Shown here piece by piece: positions 1 through 12,100 of a DNA stretch of 64,000 bases. The first letter of the stretch is position 1. Each line of letters begins with the position of its first letter. The stretch is taken from assembly GCA_018257865.1 (NCBI GenBank), contig JAEUBA010000038.1, forward strand, positions 124,001 through 188,000, read 5' to 3'. The translations under genes and the position numbers were made by a program. This DNA is from Stereocaulon alpinum. Taxonomy: Eukaryota > Ascomycota > Lecanoromycetes > Lecanorales > Stereocaulaceae. The notes beneath the pieces were generated by a model. The model searched no databases, was not told where the DNA came from, and was given only the letters and a program-made list of their open reading frames with translations.

Positions 1-444
1 TGCCACAGCGGAAGAAACGTCCACTCCACCAGCGGAATTGGGCCATGGACAAGTCATAGCTCGAGTCAAGAAAGCTGAAGGTAACAACCTTTACTCAGTA
101 GAGCTGGCGTCGGGAACGAAAGTATTGCTGGTGGAGCTACCCTCGCGTTTCCGTTCACAGATATGGATCAAGAATGGAGGCTATGTGGTCGTCGACACTT
201 CTGCGTTCGAGGGTCGAGACAATAAGCTCAATGGAGAGATTGTCAATGTGGTGAGGGATGAAAAGCAATGGAGGAAGCAGGCTTATTGGCAAGTCTCCTT
301 ATCCTAAAGCCAAATTTTTAGCTAAGACTTAGACGAAGGCCTCCTGACTTCATCAAGAAACCCACCTATTTTGAAGAAAGCGATGCTGAGGAGTCGACAG
401 TGGGCAAGATGCCTCCAGCTGAGGACTCGGACTCCAGTGAATGA
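1..444 (+). CDS. EIF1AD-like S1/OB-fold RNA-binding protein, 3' part
   Basis: This is the C-terminal part of an eIF1A-like protein of the EIF1AD family, small OB-fold RNA-binding proteins. The frame is open to the left window edge, so the start lies outside. Diagnostic segments are GHVIAR-like GHGQVIARVKKAEGNNLY, LPSRFRSQIWIKNGGYVVVD and GEIVNVVRDEKQWRK. The best model joins exon 1 (to 288) and exon 2 (339-444) across a 50-base intron with a GC donor (GCAAGT at 289-294). This restores AYWPPDFIKKPTYFEESD, followed by an acidic Ser/Asp tail. The only nearby GT donor (293) puts the tail out of frame. A CTAAG branch-like site lies at 322-326. The gene converges on ALG3, with about 30 bases between stop codons. 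Family assignment is firm; the exact cellular role is inferred from relatives. Confidence 0.85.
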
Positions 445-474
445 ACGGCTCATTGCACGAATGGTTGACGTAGT

Positions 475-1951
475 TCATTCGAGATGGCCGATATCCTCCT
501 TATCAACGTCCCCCGGAGCTTTCACATCCGCAAAGTCTTCTCTTGTACCCCACCAAGCACCGACGACTTGCACGGCCAGACACCCAACCACCACTTTCGA
601 ACTCAGAGCGGTACTCGGATACACGTTCCATGCCCACTCTTGCGCTGCCCAAACTGCGTATATCAGAACGGGATGCAGGCCGGACTTCCAGAGCAGAAAC
701 GGGGTGGACCAGGCGATATAAGAATAGAATTGATAGTGAAGGCTTCGTGCACATAACATCCCAATGGCCATCGAGCTAAGGATAGACGTCAAAATGAATG
801 AGGGATTGATGTTGAGAGCCATCCGCTGCTGGACGAATGGTGGAAGAGGCTTGAATGCTGTCTTTGCTAAGGCTGGCACGGAGAGGCCTGATGGACGTGT
901 CCAGCGTGTCAGGACAAGAGTGGCGAGAAGCCCCGCATGTACAATCAGAAGGGTCACCGCGAATTCGCGGCTCAGAAAAGTCTTCTCCCCGATGAACCTC
1001 CAATTGACGGTCCATCTAAATAAAAAGACCCGATCCAGCTGGAAAGATCTTCCAAGATATCCTTTTGGATTTTTGGGCAGGAAAGGAAAGGCCAACGTAA
1101 ATTGTAGTTGGGCCATCAGAAAGGCTGCATTCATAGCCCTCTTGAACGGTAGCACTTGCAAAAGTATGATCCCAATCGCGGGAGCTGCCAACAGTAGGCT
1201 CATCTTTGTGCCCAGACCGAATGAGTACGCTACGCTACCGACTGTGAAGATACGTCGTTGGTAGAAGTAGATAGCTATGAAAAGGGCCAGAACGGCAAAA
1301 CAGTCGTTGAAGAGGCGGAGGAGGAAGATGCTGTGCAAACGTTTTGAGAGGATGAGGAGGGGGAAGATATACGGCGGAGCCTGTTACTCCCCATCAGCAA
1401 AACACTTCGTAACACTTTATTGCCTTCCATATCTGAACATCAACTTGCCTTCGCCGTGCGGTAACACAGTAGAACGAAGCTCAAGGTAAGAAGGTATACG
1501 GCCATGAATATATATTGGGCTCGGAGAATGTCTTTACCCTCGTCAGTGACCCGGTAGAGCGCATTGTAAATGTAGACATGAGCTGTAGATCTCCTTAGCC
1601 TCGGCAAATTGTGTCAGCCTCTGCGCGTATCTACCTGCTGGATAAACCAGAGGGCCAGTGTCTCCTTTAATGAGGGTGTAATCTCTTTCGCCGTTTCTGT
1701 ACTGCGCAATCTGTTGCATATAGGCTTTCCAGTCGATCTCGGTGTCTGCGAAGTCAATTGTTAGCCGGAGGGTTCTGGGCGAGCTGGAGGGTCCTCGGTT
1801 CGACAAGGGGAGTTTTGGGGGAAGGCTTACAGGGGATCTTCAAGATGATTAGTACGCAGAGACAAGCGTCTGCTATGAGTAAGAGGGGCGAGAGCCATCT
1901 TGTATGTTTAGGGTTGGTTGCCAGCTCAATAGAACGGTTGTAAACATCCAT
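475..1951 (-). CDS. ALG3: Dol-P-Man:Man5GlcNAc2-PP-Dol alpha-1,3-mannosyltransferase
   Basis: ALG3 adds the first luminal alpha-1,3-mannose to the dolichol-linked oligosaccharide in the ER, using Dol-P-Man. Four exons read on the minus strand: 1951-1831, 1745-1635, 1582-1449 and 1380-475, giving 423 aa, normal for the family. Joined motifs are KIPYTEIDWKAYMQQI, GDTGPLVYPA then HVYIYNALY, and PPYIFPLLILSKRLHSIF then LLRLFND. Many hydrophobic helices fill the rest, as expected of this multi-pass ER enzyme. The start at 1951 gives MDVYNRSIELATNPKHTRW; an in-frame ATG at 1963 would add four residues. The third intron (1381-1448) has a GC donor, GCAAGT; no GT donor restores the conserved frame. 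Confidence 0.92.
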
Positions 1952-2366
1952 TGCAGCTCCCATGAGTTGGGTAAAAGGGACGGAGCTTTGGAGCTTTTGC
2001 AAGCTTCGCGTCGATCGCTGCGGGTGTGGCGCTTTGGACCCGTAGTTCTAGCCTCAGAAGCAACGTCCACGCTGTCCGCTACGAGATCATGGGCACTCCT
2101 TAAAGCATTCAGGGCATAGACCAAGCAAAGCTGCGATTTCTTAGGCTATAAACGTACACAGTATCGAATCGTACGCTGCGCTAAAACATAGGATTCACAC
2201 CGGATTCCACCCAAACTCCTATCAAGACGAAACGTTACTAAACTTAACCCTCAACAAGGCCGGGAAATTCATGTCCCCAGCGCTACCATCACAACTTCCA
2301 CATCCCAGCGTTCAAGAGACTTATCAATGATCGAGTTTCTCAGTCCACATCATACAGTCGTCCTCA
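1952..2366. promoter_or_regulatory. Spacer upstream of ALG3
   Basis: No gene is seen. This stretch lies between the ALG3 start and the stop of the next minus-strand gene, so it should hold the ALG3 promoter and the neighbour's 3' UTR. No specific site could be assigned. Confidence 0.4.
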
Positions 2367-3716
2367 TCAAAGGGCTGGAAAGTCGCGCTTTCCGAAGAGG
2401 CTTTTCAATGTTCGATGTCCTGGCTCCGTACAGCCCTCCATCTTCTCCATTAAGGCCTGGACGATCCCGAAGTCTGTCTGCTTGTACGATTCGTAATTCG
2501 CCACCTGATCCCTGAGCCGTCCAACCTCCTCTTTCAATGACTTGGCCGCGATTCTATCTCTAACGTGACTTGCCATCAGGGTTCGTATCATGCTGGCCAG
2601 GTCTACCCCATCATCCTTTGCAAGCTCTTCGACAGCCTTTGATGGAGGTTCCAGCCCCAGCGAACGCTGGTGGCCTATAATCATGGCTTTGGACTCAGCG
2701 TAGTAGGTTGTTTGACGGGCCTCTTCTTCCCGCTTGTGGGTCTCCCTGAGATGCTCGATTTCACGTCCGTGGGCCTCCTTGAGCCGATTGATTTCACGTT
2801 CGTGGGCCTGCATGACTGCCTTGGCGTCTTGTTCGTGCACCTTTTCCTTCTCTGCAGCGTCCCGAGTGGCTTTCTTTGTATCAGCTGCCCGGGATTCCTT
2901 GAGTTCTTTCACCGTTCCTTTCAATTTCTCGACCTCCTTTTTGAACGCTGTCTTCGTCCCAAGCTCCTTACAAGCTTCCTTGTTCTGTCTTTCGAGTTCC
3001 GAATTGACTGTGCGGAGTTTCTCAGCCTCTAATGTATACTTGTTCCACTCCTGCTCCTTTTCACTTGCTAATTTTTGAAGCTTATCTTCGTCGTCCTTCA
3101 ATTTTTCCTTGTCCGACATGAGCTGGTCTTGTTCGCGTTTTCGGTTCTGCTCTTGGATTCTGTCTTCCCTTTCCTTGGCGTTTTTGTGCTTCAACTCCGA
3201 AATGAAAGTCCCAAGCGCGCCCCACAGAGCAAGCTCGACCAAAAGCAATCCCCCAATATTAGCCCGGCATGTCACGGGATTTAGACTCTCCGAAAATCGT
3301 CTGTCCCCTGTCCAGATATTACGGAACTTTTTGGCTGTTTTAAGGAACTGGTGCGTCTCGCTTTCACCCAGAATCTCGTGGAAAGGGGTCGTGGGGTCTT
3401 GCAAGAGCTCGAGAACCGCTTCGTGATATCGGTGGCCTTTCCCACTATTCCCTGCGTCGATTGTATAGCCCAGACCTTCCAGCATCTCGACAATCGCCCT
3501 CTCCACGTACACATACCACCGGGCATAGCCTTCAGCCCAACGTTCCATAGGCATTTCATTCCATAGCTCTCTGCCTATTGCTCCAATTTGGCGGATGGTG
3601 TTCCTCATGATATCCACTACAGTTTCAGCCAAAGTCAGTCGTGAGTCATTGCTTTAATCGACTTCATGATTCTTACCTTGGGCCTTTTCCTCTCCAGATT
3701 GTGGTACAGGTGCCAT
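2367..3716 (-). CDS. Hypothetical coiled-coil protein with one possible membrane segment
   Basis: I do not recognise this 429 aa protein. Exon 1 is 3716-3677 and exon 2 is 3616-2367, with a 60-base GT-AG intron that joins MAPVPQSGEEKAQ to VDIMRNTIRQIG. The N-terminal third is aromatic and helical. Residues about 133-150 (GLLLVELALWGALGTFI) are hydrophobic enough for a single membrane span. From about residue 155 to 380 the chain is a charged heptad-like coiled coil with local repeats such as HEREINRLKEAHGREIEHL. This layout would suit a membrane-tethered scaffold, but nothing in the sequence proves it. Confidence 0.75.
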
Positions 3717-5075
3717 CGTGTCTGATCTCTCAACGTACTCGACAATGATTTAGTGATGCTCTGAATATCCTCTCTTTGAAAGTTCTGAACAGCAAGTACG
3801 TTCTCGATAGGTGAACTTCGCGACCGGACGCGTAGGTAGGGGAGTTGGCAAGTGAGGTGAGATGAAGTGAAGGGCCGCCCGGATATCAGCTATCCGGTTG
3901 ACCATAACAGTCCTTTCCTTCACATTTCCTCATGCATACAGGATGCAATTAGTCATACCCCTAATAGCAACTATAAATCCAGATGGCATCTGATTATACA
4001 TCAATATGTATACTATATTTATACCAAATCTCAGCTACTTCTTCCAAGTTTCTTGACACGCCATCAGCTTTAATAATATAGTCGGACTTCTCCACATGTT
4101 TACCACGCCACTTGACCGCAAGCGTACGTCGCAGATGCAAACGCCAAACATCACGCATGTAGCTAATGATCTCTAGTCCTTAAATCTCCCTTACATATTC
4201 ACACTCGATATCCTTCCACTAACTTCCACCAAGAGCTCCCATTCACTCCCCGATCATCAGTCGCAGTCCTCTTCCCAGAACCAGCGGAAGTATCTTAACC
4301 CTAACCATCCCGCCTTACCTATCCCAAACCCCCAATCCACGAGCCTACCTTTCTTCCCCATTCCCCAACCCACCTCTCCCTTCTACCGCCTGCTAGCTCG
4401 TACTGTAAAACAGCTTCCAATTTCCCCCTCGTAACAGCATCTTCCTGGGCTTCCTCACTCTCCCCCTCCCCCACGTCTTTCCACCGTGCCACAACGCCCG
4501 CAGCTCCCCATCTCCACACCAAGCTCATCCATTGCTGCCCTTGAAGTAGCTGTGATTCACTGCCTTTCACCTGTTCGCTGCAGAATGAATCACAACCTCG
4601 TCTCGGATAGCTAGGGTTAGATGTATATTGTAGTTCCTATTCCGTACAATGTTGGAAGGGGAGTGAATAGAACTGCGAAGCAAGGGATACGAGGCATGGG
4701 GTTGGGTGCGTTTTTCATGTAAATCTCTTTCTCTTGTTGACTTTTGTACCTGCTGTGGCGAAGTGCTGGAATCTTAGGTTTTATGTAGGATGCAGGGGTC
4801 TGTGATTCCCCAGTGTAATCCTTGTTGTTGGGTGGATGAGCAAGCGGCACTACGAGCAAGCTTTGAGCACGAGCAGACTGGATGATAAAGAGAACGGTAT
4901 TCCATATCTGGGGAGATGTTGCGTTCGCATTTCAATGACTGAAAGCTTATTTTAGTTGAATATGCCCATAACGTTACCGGTCATGTTTCCTAGCATGCAA
5001 CTGACACCTGGGTATCTTCGCCAAAAGCACAAAAATGACATCCGTTACACACTTTTCCATCATCATGGCATGATA
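3717..5075. other. Non-coding spacer with a C-rich to G-rich switch
   Basis: No supported gene; open frames here are short and of low complexity. The + strand is strongly C-rich at about 4200-4560 (in 4321-4380 I count 33 C and 2 G) and G-biased from about 4600 to 4900. The left end should hold the promoter of the coiled-coil gene, the right end the xlnR 3' UTR. Confidence 0.6.
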
Positions 5076-8029
5076 TCATAGAGCTAAGCCAGTCCCATCT
5101 CCCGTCCATCTGTACAGTGACAGTACCTCCCTTCTCTTCATCTGCTGCTCTCCTAGACCCTTTACCTGTGCGAGAGCTGAGCGCATGACCTTGCGCATGT
5201 GTCGCTGAAGGTGGACACAGTGTCAGTCTAGACTGATTGCAAGTTTGAGCAACAGAAGGGAATTGAAATCATAGACTTACCTGATATTCTGTGTTGAGAG
5301 TAACGATACAGGCTTCGTGGGCTTTGATGATGTTCTCGCATGCACTCACTACATTCGGATCTGCCTCTCCAGCCAGCTTCTCCGCTGTCAGTAGGAACAG
5401 GAAGCCACCTTGCAATAGGCTGATGCCAAAGAACCATGGCATGAAACTCAGATCCGGGTCATACTGGAGTATGTTGCTGATAGCTTCTGCAGCCGCGACG
5501 GCATGGCGCATGGCTTTCTGGAACGATGGCGTAGAGATCCAGAGGTCATTGTCGTCGAGCAGGTTAATTGGGTCCCATTTGCCAGTTATCAGAATGTGCA
5601 AGACATGCATTATGTGGGTGCCATATGCGACAACAGTTTTCGTCTGGACCATGGAATCCGTCAATTTTGACATTAAAGTAGCGTTAGGGGTAGCTCTTTG
5701 ACCGCTTGGGTCGTGTGCACTAGCAATGTGGTGGGCTTCGAACTCCTTGAGGCTTTGGCCGTAGGCTTCCAACTGCGTCGTAATCTCGGCAGCTCGATCG
5801 TCCCATTCTGCTACATTGCGCGAGGACAGGCCAAATCTAGGATGATTTTTAGCTTGGCAGAGGTCCACGATATAGCCAAGTATTGTCATCAAGGGCGTGA
5901 AGTAGCCGAAGATACTGTGCCCAGTACACAGAAATGTATGTCCTCGTGCCCTGTACAGGTTCGGCTCGCCGCCATAGAAGTTGCCGACTTGCCAATCAAC
6001 GTCGTTCAGTGGCTGGAGAAGAGCATCACATTCGACATCAAGTAGAAAAAGTGGCCTGTTGTAGCATAATGCAAGATGCCGATCGACAGTATAGAGAAGC
6101 CACCAGACACGCCGCCGTTCTTCTCGCTCTTCTTCATTTACAACTCCAGTAACACTTCCGGGAAAGTTCCCTTTTGCATTCGACGTTCCTAATGTTTGTT
6201 CTGGCATAGTATTATCTTGAACGCCACGGGCGTCTGCTGGTGCACTATCGCTCTCGATTGGATTTGGAGGAAGCTCTCTGTTGAGCCTGGATTCTCGAGC
6301 TAAAGTCCAAGCAACATTCCACCATCTCATGCTGGCAGCCTTGTACTCTGAAGCGGAGACTATAACGGCTAGATGAATATAGGTTGCAATATTGTCGACT
6401 GGCCCTGTCGCTCCACCGTCGCCCGTCAATTGATCGCCACCTGTCATCGCGACTCCAAGGCCTCCCAGTGCGCCGCCGTTAATCACAGAATCAGGACCGC
6501 CACTGCCAGAGGTTCCGGCTGCTGGAGGCCCGTGCACCAATGGCTTCAAAAGCGCTATAGTAATCTCTAGCAACTTTTGGCAAACACGGCCTCTGGCGGA
6601 GGGAGGTGATGTTAGGAAAGGTGAGTCGCTGGTCTGTGCGGCAAGCCAAAGCATACTGGACAGTAGTGCTGGACTACATGGCCTCGGCCTGACGGGTTTG
6701 AGAAAGGATTCTTTTCTGAAAACATAACCCAGTATGTAGGGCGAAACGGGATGTACATGAGTGGTAGAGGAGCTAGTAAAGTACAGCTCAAGGAGATCAC
6801 ATGCAAGCGAGACGGGTATAACGGAGTCTATGTAGGGAAGTAAAGGCTGCAAAACAGGAAACTTCAAAGCATTCGTGGCTTTCACTTGACGCGGGTTCAG
6901 TTGGAAGTTGGATGGAGACGGTAAACCGAGCCATCCAGGAGATCCGATTATTGGCGATGCACCAAAGAGACCGGCGAAGGACGGACTCTCGCCCACACTC
7001 CCAAAGCGAAAACCTGGACTTGGAGCCAAGTTTGGAGGGCTCATCGCAGGGTATGAATGATCTCCAGAACTCTGAAAGCTCTGTTGAGTTTGTAACTGGG
7101 GTTGCATCTGACTGCTCTGAAGGCCGTTGAGGTTCGTGTGAGGGCTGCTGATGGATGCCACTCCACGCACGCCAGGTCGATTATAGTCATGGCTGAGGCT
7201 AAATCCGTTCGACGACATCGCTGTGGGACTTATCCCCGAGCCTTGACGTATAGATGATTGAGGACTCGTATCTGGAAGGATCCCATCTTGGGCAGTTGCC
7301 AAACGCTGCAGCGGTGGATTGTCTTGCATCTGGCCTGCAATGTATCCTGTGCTTCCGTCCCTAGCTGATGCACATATCCCGTCCGCAGCGTTTCCACTTG
7401 TATTTAGTGACCTAGGCTCCAACGGTTGCGGGACGTGTTCAGCAGAAGAGTGATGTGGACCCTCATGGAACTGACTTCTTGCTGTCCGAGGAGGCGACGG
7501 GCCATCAGAAGAGTTATCTCGAGGAGAATGGGCATGCACAGAACCAGCTGTGGAGGGCTCTTGCTGGACAGCGTCTTTTCGAGATGCTTTACCTCGCTTC
7601 TTCCTCTCACGGATGTATTTGCAGGTTAGACCAAATTCTGACCCCCATGTCAAAGGTATTCGTAGAACAGAGGCTTCGCTGGTACATACCCACGCAGTGA
7701 GCACAAGGGCCCTTGCCATCGCATTTGGTCCGTAGCTGGTTGCATTGATCACAAGCCCGGCTGATCCTTCGCCTCACTGAACCTGTATTTGTATTCTTGC
7801 CATCTCCTGCCCCGAATTCTGAGCTCTTCTGACCTTGATGCCCTGCTGGGCTGGTGGTATTATTGTAAGGATGGTGCCGTGACCCTGCAGGGCTTCTCAA
7901 AGGCGACAACGGCTTGTTGGAGAAGTTATCGTAGTGCTGCACGGCATACTGTTGTACTGGAGCATGGAGCACTTCAACATGGCGGGAAGGTGGGGCCATG
8001 TTGGCTTGAGGAGGCAGCTGACTGAGCAT
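5076..8029 (-). CDS. xlnR: XlnR/XYR1-type Zn2Cys6 transcriptional activator
   Basis: This is an ortholog of XlnR/Xyr1, the nuclear activator of xylanase and cellulase genes. Three exons (8029-7690, 7637-5281, 5204-5076) encode 941 aa, typical length. The zinc cluster at about residues 90-120 reads RRRISRACDQCNQLRTKCDG, then PCAHCVEFGLTCKY (Cys spacing 2-6-5-2-6), followed by the family hallmark RERKKRGKASRKD. The 52-base intron splits it inside CVEFGL, and the splice restores the motif exactly. Middle regions are Gln/Ser/Pro-rich; a fungal_trans domain (RVWWLLYTVDRHLALCYNRP) follows. The last exon gives the conserved end MRSALAQVKG and LYRWTGDGTGLAL. It is divergent from the sulfite reductase gene. 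Confidence 0.95.
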
Positions 8030-9151
8030 TGTTGGAGCTAAGCCAGGGTCGAAAGCGTTGTCTCATCTGTCATTGATGGAGCTTGAGACGATCTTCATGT
8101 ACAATCCTCTTAGTACGAAAGCAGTGAGTCGCCTAACAAGCGGCGGATGGAAACGATACGCGGGTAGTTCCGAAGAAGAAGTGAATGCCATGTCACAGGT
8201 GAATAATCTTGTAAGGTGCTTCATGACACTATGTGTGTCAATTGAGTGGCACGACACAAACAAAATTGCTCCGGGAATACCAGCAGTATCGTACGGGGGT
8301 TCTCCCACGCGTAAATATATCAGGGAACTGGAGAAGACGATGTTCTGACGAATCAGCCTCAATGGAGTCGAAAAGTAAAATGACGATGCGGGGAGTCAAA
8401 CGTGGGGTAGGGCTAGCCACTTTCTGGGCTCGGGAACTGCCTCAGAGAACTGCCGAGGCAGAACCTCCAACGGGCAACGGTCACTGTATGAAGGCCCCCA
8501 ATTCTTTGAGGCAAGTCTGAAGAGATACTGAAATGGCAGGCTGATGAACGTATCATGAGCTCAGCTTTGGAGACAGTCAATGATTCAAGCATGAAACGCG
8601 TTAACCTATAATCCTGCAACGAGGGACTCTCCGCTGCCCTTTGGACGACTTCCAGATCACGATATGAGTACGTACCAGTCGTTAGAAAGAGACAGAAAGA
8701 AATTATGCTGGATAGCGTTCAAAGACGACGAATGCATAAGAAGAAGATGTGCACTTAGCTTGCAATAGGAAAGAAAACGTTTCTGAAGGTAGGTATCGAT
8801 CTCACTTGTTGCCACAGGGATCGGATTTGGTTCATTACCTATCGCAGAAGCCTGCCAGAGTAGCACCTGAGACCTCTTGCTTACAAATAATCAATTGAAT
8901 GACGAGCATCAGAACATTGACTTTACTCATCTTGCATTACCATGATGAGCAATGGATCCGTCGCAATATGGAATTTTGAGCTAACAAAATTGCGTGCTCA
9001 GAACGGAGAGATTTCCGCCACTCCGCATGGCAAAAGTTCTCGAGCCTTGTGATACGCCTGCTTACATTCTTGTTCTCTTCTGCGGGCCTCATCCTTTGCT
9101 CTTGATCTCTTCCGACTGCTCACAGTAATCTCAGAGGCCTGTATATTTATC
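8030..9151. promoter_or_regulatory. Shared divergent promoter region of xlnR and sulfite reductase
   Basis: 1.1 kb between two start codons pointing away from each other. No conserved coding segment is seen. It must contain the promoters of both genes. No CYS3/MetR-like palindrome was recognised by eye. Confidence 0.6.
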
Positions 9152-12100
9152 ATGGCTTCTGTGACTACTGTCGGCGAAGCAGGCAAGTCCCCCCACCCCA
9201 ATGCTTGTATCCCGCCTTGACCTTCGAGGCTCTGTTACTCCAAAACATTTGCTGACAGATCCATTGGAGTACAGTCGCCAGAGTAGCATATGCGTCCAGC
9301 GATGTTATACTGTCAGTACAGCCCGCGCTTGGTGCGGACTCGGAGTTCTCCAAGCATCTGCATACATTATCCTCGAAGAGGGCACCCGGTATAATTGCTC
9401 AGGAGCCCGAGGTACGTGGGCTTGACCAAGGTTCGAACACCATGTACTGATTATTTTCAGGTGCAATCGATCAGGCACAATGTAGATCCTCTCCTGTCTG
9501 CCTTCCAGCATCTTCGATCCGGCAAGCTCGTCTCAGTCACGACCTCCTCCTCGGTCCTTCTACCCTCAATCCCCCATCTCTACAAATTGGCGCAATATCC
9601 AATAGTCATACATGTGGCTCTACATCCCTATGGTTACCCAGACTATTCAGAAATTACGGCAATACGGCAGTGTGGCTTCATATTCCTCCAGTCGGAAACA
9701 CTACTAGAAGGACAAGACATTGCTTTGTCGGCCCACGCATTGGCTATAAAATCCGGAAAGGGTGTCATTCATTTTTTCGATCCAGCGAACTCGGAAAAAG
9801 ATAACCCAGTATCTGCTGAAGATCCGGAGCTTCTGAAGAGTGTGTTGGATGCCAACGCTGCGGGGGATTACCAATCAACACCGACTGGTCCCTCATCGTT
9901 ATATGTTGATGAGGGCAGACTGCCAACCATAGTTGAGAACGGGATATCATCCACGGAAGTTGGCCAATTCTCACCTGCAGTGGCTAGAGAAGCCACCATC
10001 GCACCCCAGATCAAGGGCAAGAATGGCGATGAATCCTCGGCTGGCTCGTCCGTACGGGAGAGCAGTGTAGACAGTCACCCCACAATCTCCTCCGCATCTT
10101 CGATAAATTCTACATTCATAAGACCGGTAACTTCCGAAGACATTCAGGTATTCTTATCTGGCATTTGGTCTCAAATCAGTATAGCAACTGGTCGTAGCTA
10201 CCAGGCGTTCGAGTACACTGGCCCGGACGATGCTGATTCAGCGCTCTTTGTCTTTGGATCTACCGGCGTGTTCGTGGATGAGATTCTGGATGCCAAACCT
10301 TCTGATGAATTTGCCAAATGCGGAATCATTACAGCGCGTCTTTACCGACCTTGGATTGGCGCTAGCCTGATCGATTCTGTACCCCAGTCAGTAAGGAGAA
10401 TTGCGGTGTTGGAGCAGATTCGCAAGAAGACGGTCAGGTGGGGGCCAGTGTTAATGGATATCTTGACCAGTTTACGAACAGGGCCATCGGCATCGGGCGC
10501 GCCAATGATCGTAGGATACCAATTGGGATATATTGAACCTTCTACTGCAAGCCAAGCTCTGCGTGGCATCTTCCAAAACTTGAATTCTTCGTCTCCGATC
10601 CAAAACCTCGAGGTCGGTAACCATCATCAACCACGGCATCCACTAAGTGAATACACACTGGAGCAACCGAAAATTGAGAGCGCGTACATGAAGATACTTG
10701 ATCAGGTCTTTGGGGAAAGACTACACATCGCAAATCGATTAGACGCTACAAATGCTGGTATATCTGCTTCAATAGCTGCGAACCCTGAATTCGGTTTTGG
10801 GTCTCTCCTCGCTCGCATCGACCACCGGAAGAGGTTTATTGGCGAAGTGCAAAAAGCAGCTGCAAGTCGTGACTTCGTGACTGATGTACCCCAAAAATGG
10901 CTTTCGAAGTGGGCCTTGAGTGCGGAGGATCCGAAGAAAGTAAATGGTCTAGCACCAGAAGTGATTGCACGATTGAGCACTGATGGCTCACCGCTGGCGT
11001 CTCAGCTCCTACAGTCGAAGTCTTTGTTCTTTGAAGAGTCTCAATGGCTTATTGGATCGGATGCCTGGGCTTACGACTTGGGCAATTCCGGTGTTCACCA
11101 CGTCATTGCGTCTGGCGCCAATGTAAACATGTTGATCATTGACTCCCAGCCATGGTCAGAACGAGCTGCTGCTGATGCCACAAGGAGGAAGAAAGATATT
11201 GGTCTGTATGCGATGAATTTCGGGAATGCTTATGTTGCCTCGGTGGCCGTCTACAGTTCATACACTCAGGTGCTTGAAGCTATGATCGAAGCAGATCAGT
11301 TCAATGGGCCCTCTGTGGTCGTTGCATATCTCCCCTACAATAAGGAGAACGACTCGCCGCTGACAATTTTGCAAGAAACCAAGAAGGCAGTTGATCTTGG
11401 GTACTGGCCGCTGTACCGCTGGAATCCCAATAACGAAGAGAAGGGCGAGGCCAACTTCTCGCTCGATTCGGAGCGCATCAAGCAGGAGCTGGAAGAGTTC
11501 CTCAAACGAGACAATCACCTGTCGCAGTTAATGAAGAGGCATCCAGATTTTTCAGCTAATCTCTCTGGTTCATACGGCACAGAAGTGCGCGAAGTCCAGA
11601 AGCGGCGGGCGAAAGATGCATACGACAGAATGCTTGAGAGCCTGTATGGAGCACCTTTGACCATCTTGTTTGCTTCAGATAATGGCAATGCCGAGAGCTT
11701 AGCCAAACGGCTTGGGAACAGAGGTAAGGCGAGAGGTCTCAAGACGATGGTCATTGCTATGGACGATTACCCGCTGGAGGATTTACCTGGTGAAGAGAAC
11801 GTGGTTCTGATGTCTAGTACAGCTGGCCAGGGGGAATTCCCTCAGAACGGCCGCGCTTTCTGGGATGCAATTAAAGATAGTGCTGAGCTCGATCTGTCTA
11901 CCATGAAATATACAGTATTCGCGCTGGGAGACAGCCATTACTGGCCGAGGAAAGAAGATAAGAGGTACTATAACAAACCGGGCAAAGACTTAGATGCGAG
12001 AATTGCATTCCTGGGTGGAAAGCGTCTAACTGATATCGGCCTCGGAGATGACCAGGATCCAGACAGCTATCAGACCGGCTACAATGAGTGGGAGCCTAAG

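Noticed and set aside
8058..8619. Small frames on both strands upstream of xlnR
   Set aside because: Short, overlapping and unconserved; they lie in the divergent promoter.
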